The translations under genes and the position numbers were made by a program. 64,000 nt of DNA from JAWRCU01 sp033542235 (lineage in GTDB: Bacteria > Pseudomonadota > Alphaproteobacteria > Rhizobiales > Rhizobiaceae), in NCBI RefSeq assembly GCF_033542235.1, contig NZ_JAWRCU010000016.1:60700-124699 (forward strand). Direction: 5' to 3'. This document shows positions 61,661 to 64,000 of this stretch, one piece after another; the stretch's first letter is position 1, and every line of letters starts with the position of its first letter. Below the pieces are notes generated by a model. That model did not search any database. It was not told the origin of the DNA and saw only the letters and a list, made by a program, of their open reading frames with translations.

Positions 61661-63267
61661 GCGCGGCGGACGAACCCGGCTTCGATCGGAGCCGCTCGCC
61701 GGCCGGAGACCGCAATCCCTGGCTGATTGCGGTGGTCATTGCTTTTGCCAGCTTCATGGAAGTGCTCGACATCTCGATCGCCAATGTCGCCCTGCGACAC
61801 ATTGCGGGGAGCCTCGCGGCAGGCGTGGATGAAAGCACCTGGATCCTGACCAGCTATCTCATTGCCAATGCTGTCGTGCTGCCGATTAGCGGCTGGCTCG
61901 CCAATGCGATTGGCCGCAAGCGCTTCTACATGATCTGCGTGGGGGTGTTCACGGTAAGCTCTATCCTGTGCGGACTGGCGTGGAGCCTTGGCTGGCTGAT
62001 CGTCTTTCGCGTGCTCCAGGGCCTCGGCGGCGGCGGGATGGTGCCGATCGGCCAGGCAATCCTTGCCGACTGCTTCCCGCCTCGACAACGCGGCCAGGCT
62101 TTCGGAATCTTCGGCATCGCGGTCGTCGTTGCGCCGACAATCGGCCCTACGCTTGGCGGTTGGCTCACCGACAATTACTCCTGGCATTGGATATTCTTCA
62201 TCAACGGTCCGGTCGGCGTCCTCTCGCTCATGCTCGTCGCCTGGCTCTTGATCGAGCCGGAGGTGCTCGAGCGGGAACGCCGGGAGCGCCTGGCCGGCGG
62301 CCTCCATCTGGACTGGGTCGGCTTCATTCTCGTCGTGCTCTTCTTCGGCGGTCTCGAGGTTGTGCTCGACAAAGGCGAGCGCGAGGACTGGTTCCAGTCG
62401 AACTTCATCATCACCTTCGCGACCATTTCAGCGATCGGTCTCATCCTCCTCATTCCCTGGGAGCTCACGCGCAAGCAGCCCATCGTCGACATACGCCTCT
62501 TTGCACGCCGCCAGTTCGGGACGTGCTGCCTGCTGATGGTGGCGACATTCGCGGTGCTGCTCGGCGCCACCCAGCAATTGCCACAGCTTCTGCAGACGAC
62601 CTTTGGCTACGACGCTACGTTTGCCGGTCTGGTGCTCCTGCCGGCAGGGCTTGTGATGGCATGCATGATGCCGATCGCAGGCAGCCTCTCGGCCATCATC
62701 CAGCCGAAATACCTGATCGCCTTCGGCATGCTCTCCGTGGCATTCGGCATGTGGCACACGGCTGGCTTCACGGCGGATGCCAACTTCTCCTTCTTCGCCT
62801 GGTCGCGCTTGCTGCAGACGATCGGGCTGCCCTTCCTTTTCATTCCCATCACCTCCGCCTCCTACGCGAACCTGCCGCCGAACAAGACGAACGACGCGGC
62901 CGCCCTCATCAACGTGGCGCGCAATCTCGGCGGGAGCATCGGCGTGTCCGTCGCGACGGCGGCTCTCGCCAGCAGCGCCCAGCGTCATCAATCATATCTG
63001 ACGAGCAACCTGTTTCCGTCCTCCGTGCCTTTTCAGGAGGCGTTGAGCCGGGCCACCGCGGAACTGGTCGCACGAGGCATACCTCCGGCCGAGGCGCAGC
63101 GGCAAGCATACGAGCTGATCGGACAGACCGTGGCCGGCCAGGCGACGGTGATGTCCTACATCGACATATTCACCACATTCGCGATGGTAGCCGCCCTGAT
63201 GGCGCCGGTCGCCTTGCTCGTCCTGCAGCGGGTCGAGCTCGGCCGGGCGCAGCCCGCTGCGGGATGA
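61657..63267 (+). CDS. MFS drug efflux transporter, DHA2 (EmrB) family
   Basis: At 536 residues, with about 14 hydrophobic segments, it is a DHA2-type H+ antiporter. It starts MSAADEPGFDRSRSPAGDRN, then FASFMEVLDISIANVALRHI (helix 1 motif) and GWLANAIGRKRFYMICVGVF (motif A). GWLTDNYSWHWIFFINGPVG matches motif C neighbourhoods. Together with the EmrA-like protein it should export hydrophobic compounds through both membranes. Substrate unknown; no regulator gene is adjacent. Confidence 0.93.
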   Translation: MSAADEPGFDRSRSPAGDRNPWLIAVVIAFASFMEVLDISIANVALRHIAGSLAAGVDESTWILTSYLIANAVVLPISGWLANAIGRKRFYMICVGVFTVSSILCGLAWSLGWLIVFRVLQGLGGGGMVPIGQAILADCFPPRQRGQAFGIFGIAVVVAPTIGPTLGGWLTDNYSWHWIFFINGPVGVLSLMLVAWLLIEPEVLERERRERLAGGLHLDWVGFILVVLFFGGLEVVLDKGEREDWFQSNFIITFATISAIGLILLIPWELTRKQPIVDIRLFARRQFGTCCLLMVATFAVLLGATQQLPQLLQTTFGYDATFAGLVLLPAGLVMACMMPIAGSLSAIIQPKYLIAFGMLSVAFGMWHTAGFTADANFSFFAWSRLLQTIGLPFLFIPITSASYANLPPNKTNDAAALINVARNLGGSIGVSVATAALASSAQRHQSYLTSNLFPSSVPFQEALSRATAELVARGIPPAEAQRQAYELIGQTVAGQATVMSYIDIFTTFAMVAALMAPVALLVLQRVELGRAQPAAG

Positions 63268-63297
63268 GCGTAACGAGGAGTTCAACTGCAAATCCCC

Positions 63298-63398
63298 TAC
63301 GTTGGAGATTGGCGGAAACGCAAATGCAACGCACCCCCCTTCTCCCCCTGTGGGAGAAGGTGGCTCGGCGCCTAGCGCCGAGACGGATGAGGGGTGCG
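63298..63398. repeat. Intergenic repeat before the DUF559 gene
   Basis: It starts with CTACGTTGGAGATTGGC (63298-63314), matching the core of mosaic copy A (9310-9326). Outer arms CGCACCCC and GGGGTGCG enclose two stems: TTCTCCC/GGGAGAA and the perfect CTCGGCGC (63364-63371) with GCGCCGAG (63375-63382). It directly precedes the DUF559 gene, as such elements often do in this group. Confidence 0.75.
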
Positions 63399-63448
63399 CG
63401 AAAGGCGCGACGTTGCCGAAAAGAGCACCGTTGATATACTCTCCGGCC

Positions 63449-63820
63449 ATGCCGCACCAGCCCGTCCCGCCGAAGAACAGACGCTTCGCCCGCACGATGC
63501 GCCGCGAGATGACGGAGGCGGAAGAGAAGCTCTGGAGCGAGCTGCGCAACCGCAGGCTCGACCGCATCAAGTTCCGTCGGCAGGTACCGATCGGCAACTA
63601 CATCGCCGACTTCGTCTGTCTCCATTCAAGATTGATCGTCGAGCTGGATGGAAGCCAGCATTCGGAATCGCGCTACGATGCCGTGCGCGATGCGGAATTG
63701 AATCGGCGCGGCTTTCGCGTGCTGCGCTTCTGGAACGACGAGGTATTGCGGGAGGTCACCAGCGTCTGCGATACGATCATCGACTTCGCGCGGGATGTCA
63801 GCCTGCAGCCGTGGCGGTAG
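63449..63820 (+). CDS. DUF559 endonuclease-like protein
   Basis: The 123-residue protein from ATG 63449 matches DUF559: RRFARTMRREMTEAEEKLWS, FRRQVPIGNYIADFVCLHSR, then LIVELDGSQH and FWNDEVLREV. The fold is Vsr-like, with a PD-(D/E)xK active site expected at the D-F and E-L-D segments. The biological role in this family is not known; many copies sit beside intergenic repeats. An upstream in-frame start lies in the repeat and is unlikely. Confidence 0.8.
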   Translation: MPHQPVPPKNRRFARTMRREMTEAEEKLWSELRNRRLDRIKFRRQVPIGNYIADFVCLHSRLIVELDGSQHSESRYDAVRDAELNRRGFRVLRFWNDEVLREVTSVCDTIIDFARDVSLQPWR

Positions 63821-63930
63821 CGCTGTTTCGGCAACGCAGCGCCCTGCAATTACCCCTCAACCGTCTCGGCGCCAAAGCGCCGATCCACCTTGCATTGGAA
63901 ATTGTGTACGAAGACGGGTCTCGCAAGGGA

Positions 63931-63964
63931 CGCCAATGGCCGGGTGGCCACCCGGCCATTGGCG
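63931..63964. repeat. Perfect 34-base palindrome
   Basis: CGCCAATGGCCGGGTGG is followed directly by its exact complement, ending at 63964. Such a loopless perfect palindrome is likely a cruciform-forming element. It lies in the final 180 bases, where no gene could be assigned before the window ends. Confidence 0.75.
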
Positions 63965-64000
63965 CCGATCGTCGGATCGCATCCACCTGAACCTGGAGGG

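Overview
The window is GC-rich alphaproteobacterial DNA, most likely a Mesorhizobium-like member of the Hyphomicrobiales. This rests on gene content (many sugar ABC transporters, rhizobial-type LacI, AraC and ArsR regulators, exbBD-tonB, an imp-type T6SS), ATGA/GTGA overlaps, and many intergenic inverted repeats of the kind I associate with Mesorhizobium. Genus is inference; no rRNA, tRNA, IS element, prophage or CRISPR array was seen.

Layout. 1-1442: start of a probable glycogen-debranching-type gene (minus strand, cut by the window edge) and purU. 1900-8016: an arabinoside module, with a GH51 arabinofuranosidase, a binding protein, two permeases and an ArsR-type regulator fused to an unknown C-terminal domain. 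Three copies of TATC-N9-GATA lie upstream of the enzyme, the transporter and the regulator, so this looks like one self-contained regulon. 8392-9195: a methyltransferase. 9442-20304: a LacI-type repressor divergent from a long catabolic operon (Gfo/Idh/MocA dehydrogenase, TIM-barrel isomerase, ribose/fructose-type ABC transporter, DUF4432 protein, SDR, family III CoA-transferase, then a crotonase). 20491-27859: an AraC regulator divergent from a complete MalEFGK-type transporter and a dehydrogenase/aldo-keto reductase fusion. 28246-33850: LacI regulator, ribose/xylose-type ABC transporter and a GH1 beta-glucosidase.

33932-36285: exbB-exbD-tonB (minus strand). 36831-37591: two paralogous small secreted Cys proteins. 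37992-40977: a secreted caspase-like protein with Sel1 repeats and a peptidoglycan-binding-like tail, followed by a Gly-rich lipoprotein. 41097-60207: a type VI secretion locus. It has a PAAR/DUF4123 cassette with an apparent effector and immunity gene, tagH, a DUF6931-like gene and vgrG on the minus strand, then ompA-like, tssA, tssB, tssC, hcp, tssE, tssF, tssG, tssH and a small peptidoglycan-binding-like protein. TssJ, K, L and M are not in the window. 60563-63267: an EmrA/EmrB-type efflux pair. 63449-63820: a DUF559 nuclease-like gene beside a repeat.

The carbohydrate modules use four regulators of three families and separate transporters, so they look like independent cassettes for plant-derived sugars and glycosides. 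The strongest candidates for undescribed biology are the T6SS effector cassette at 41-44 kb, the ArsR-fusion sugar regulon at 1.9-8 kb, and the CoA-linked sugar operon at 11-20 kb.
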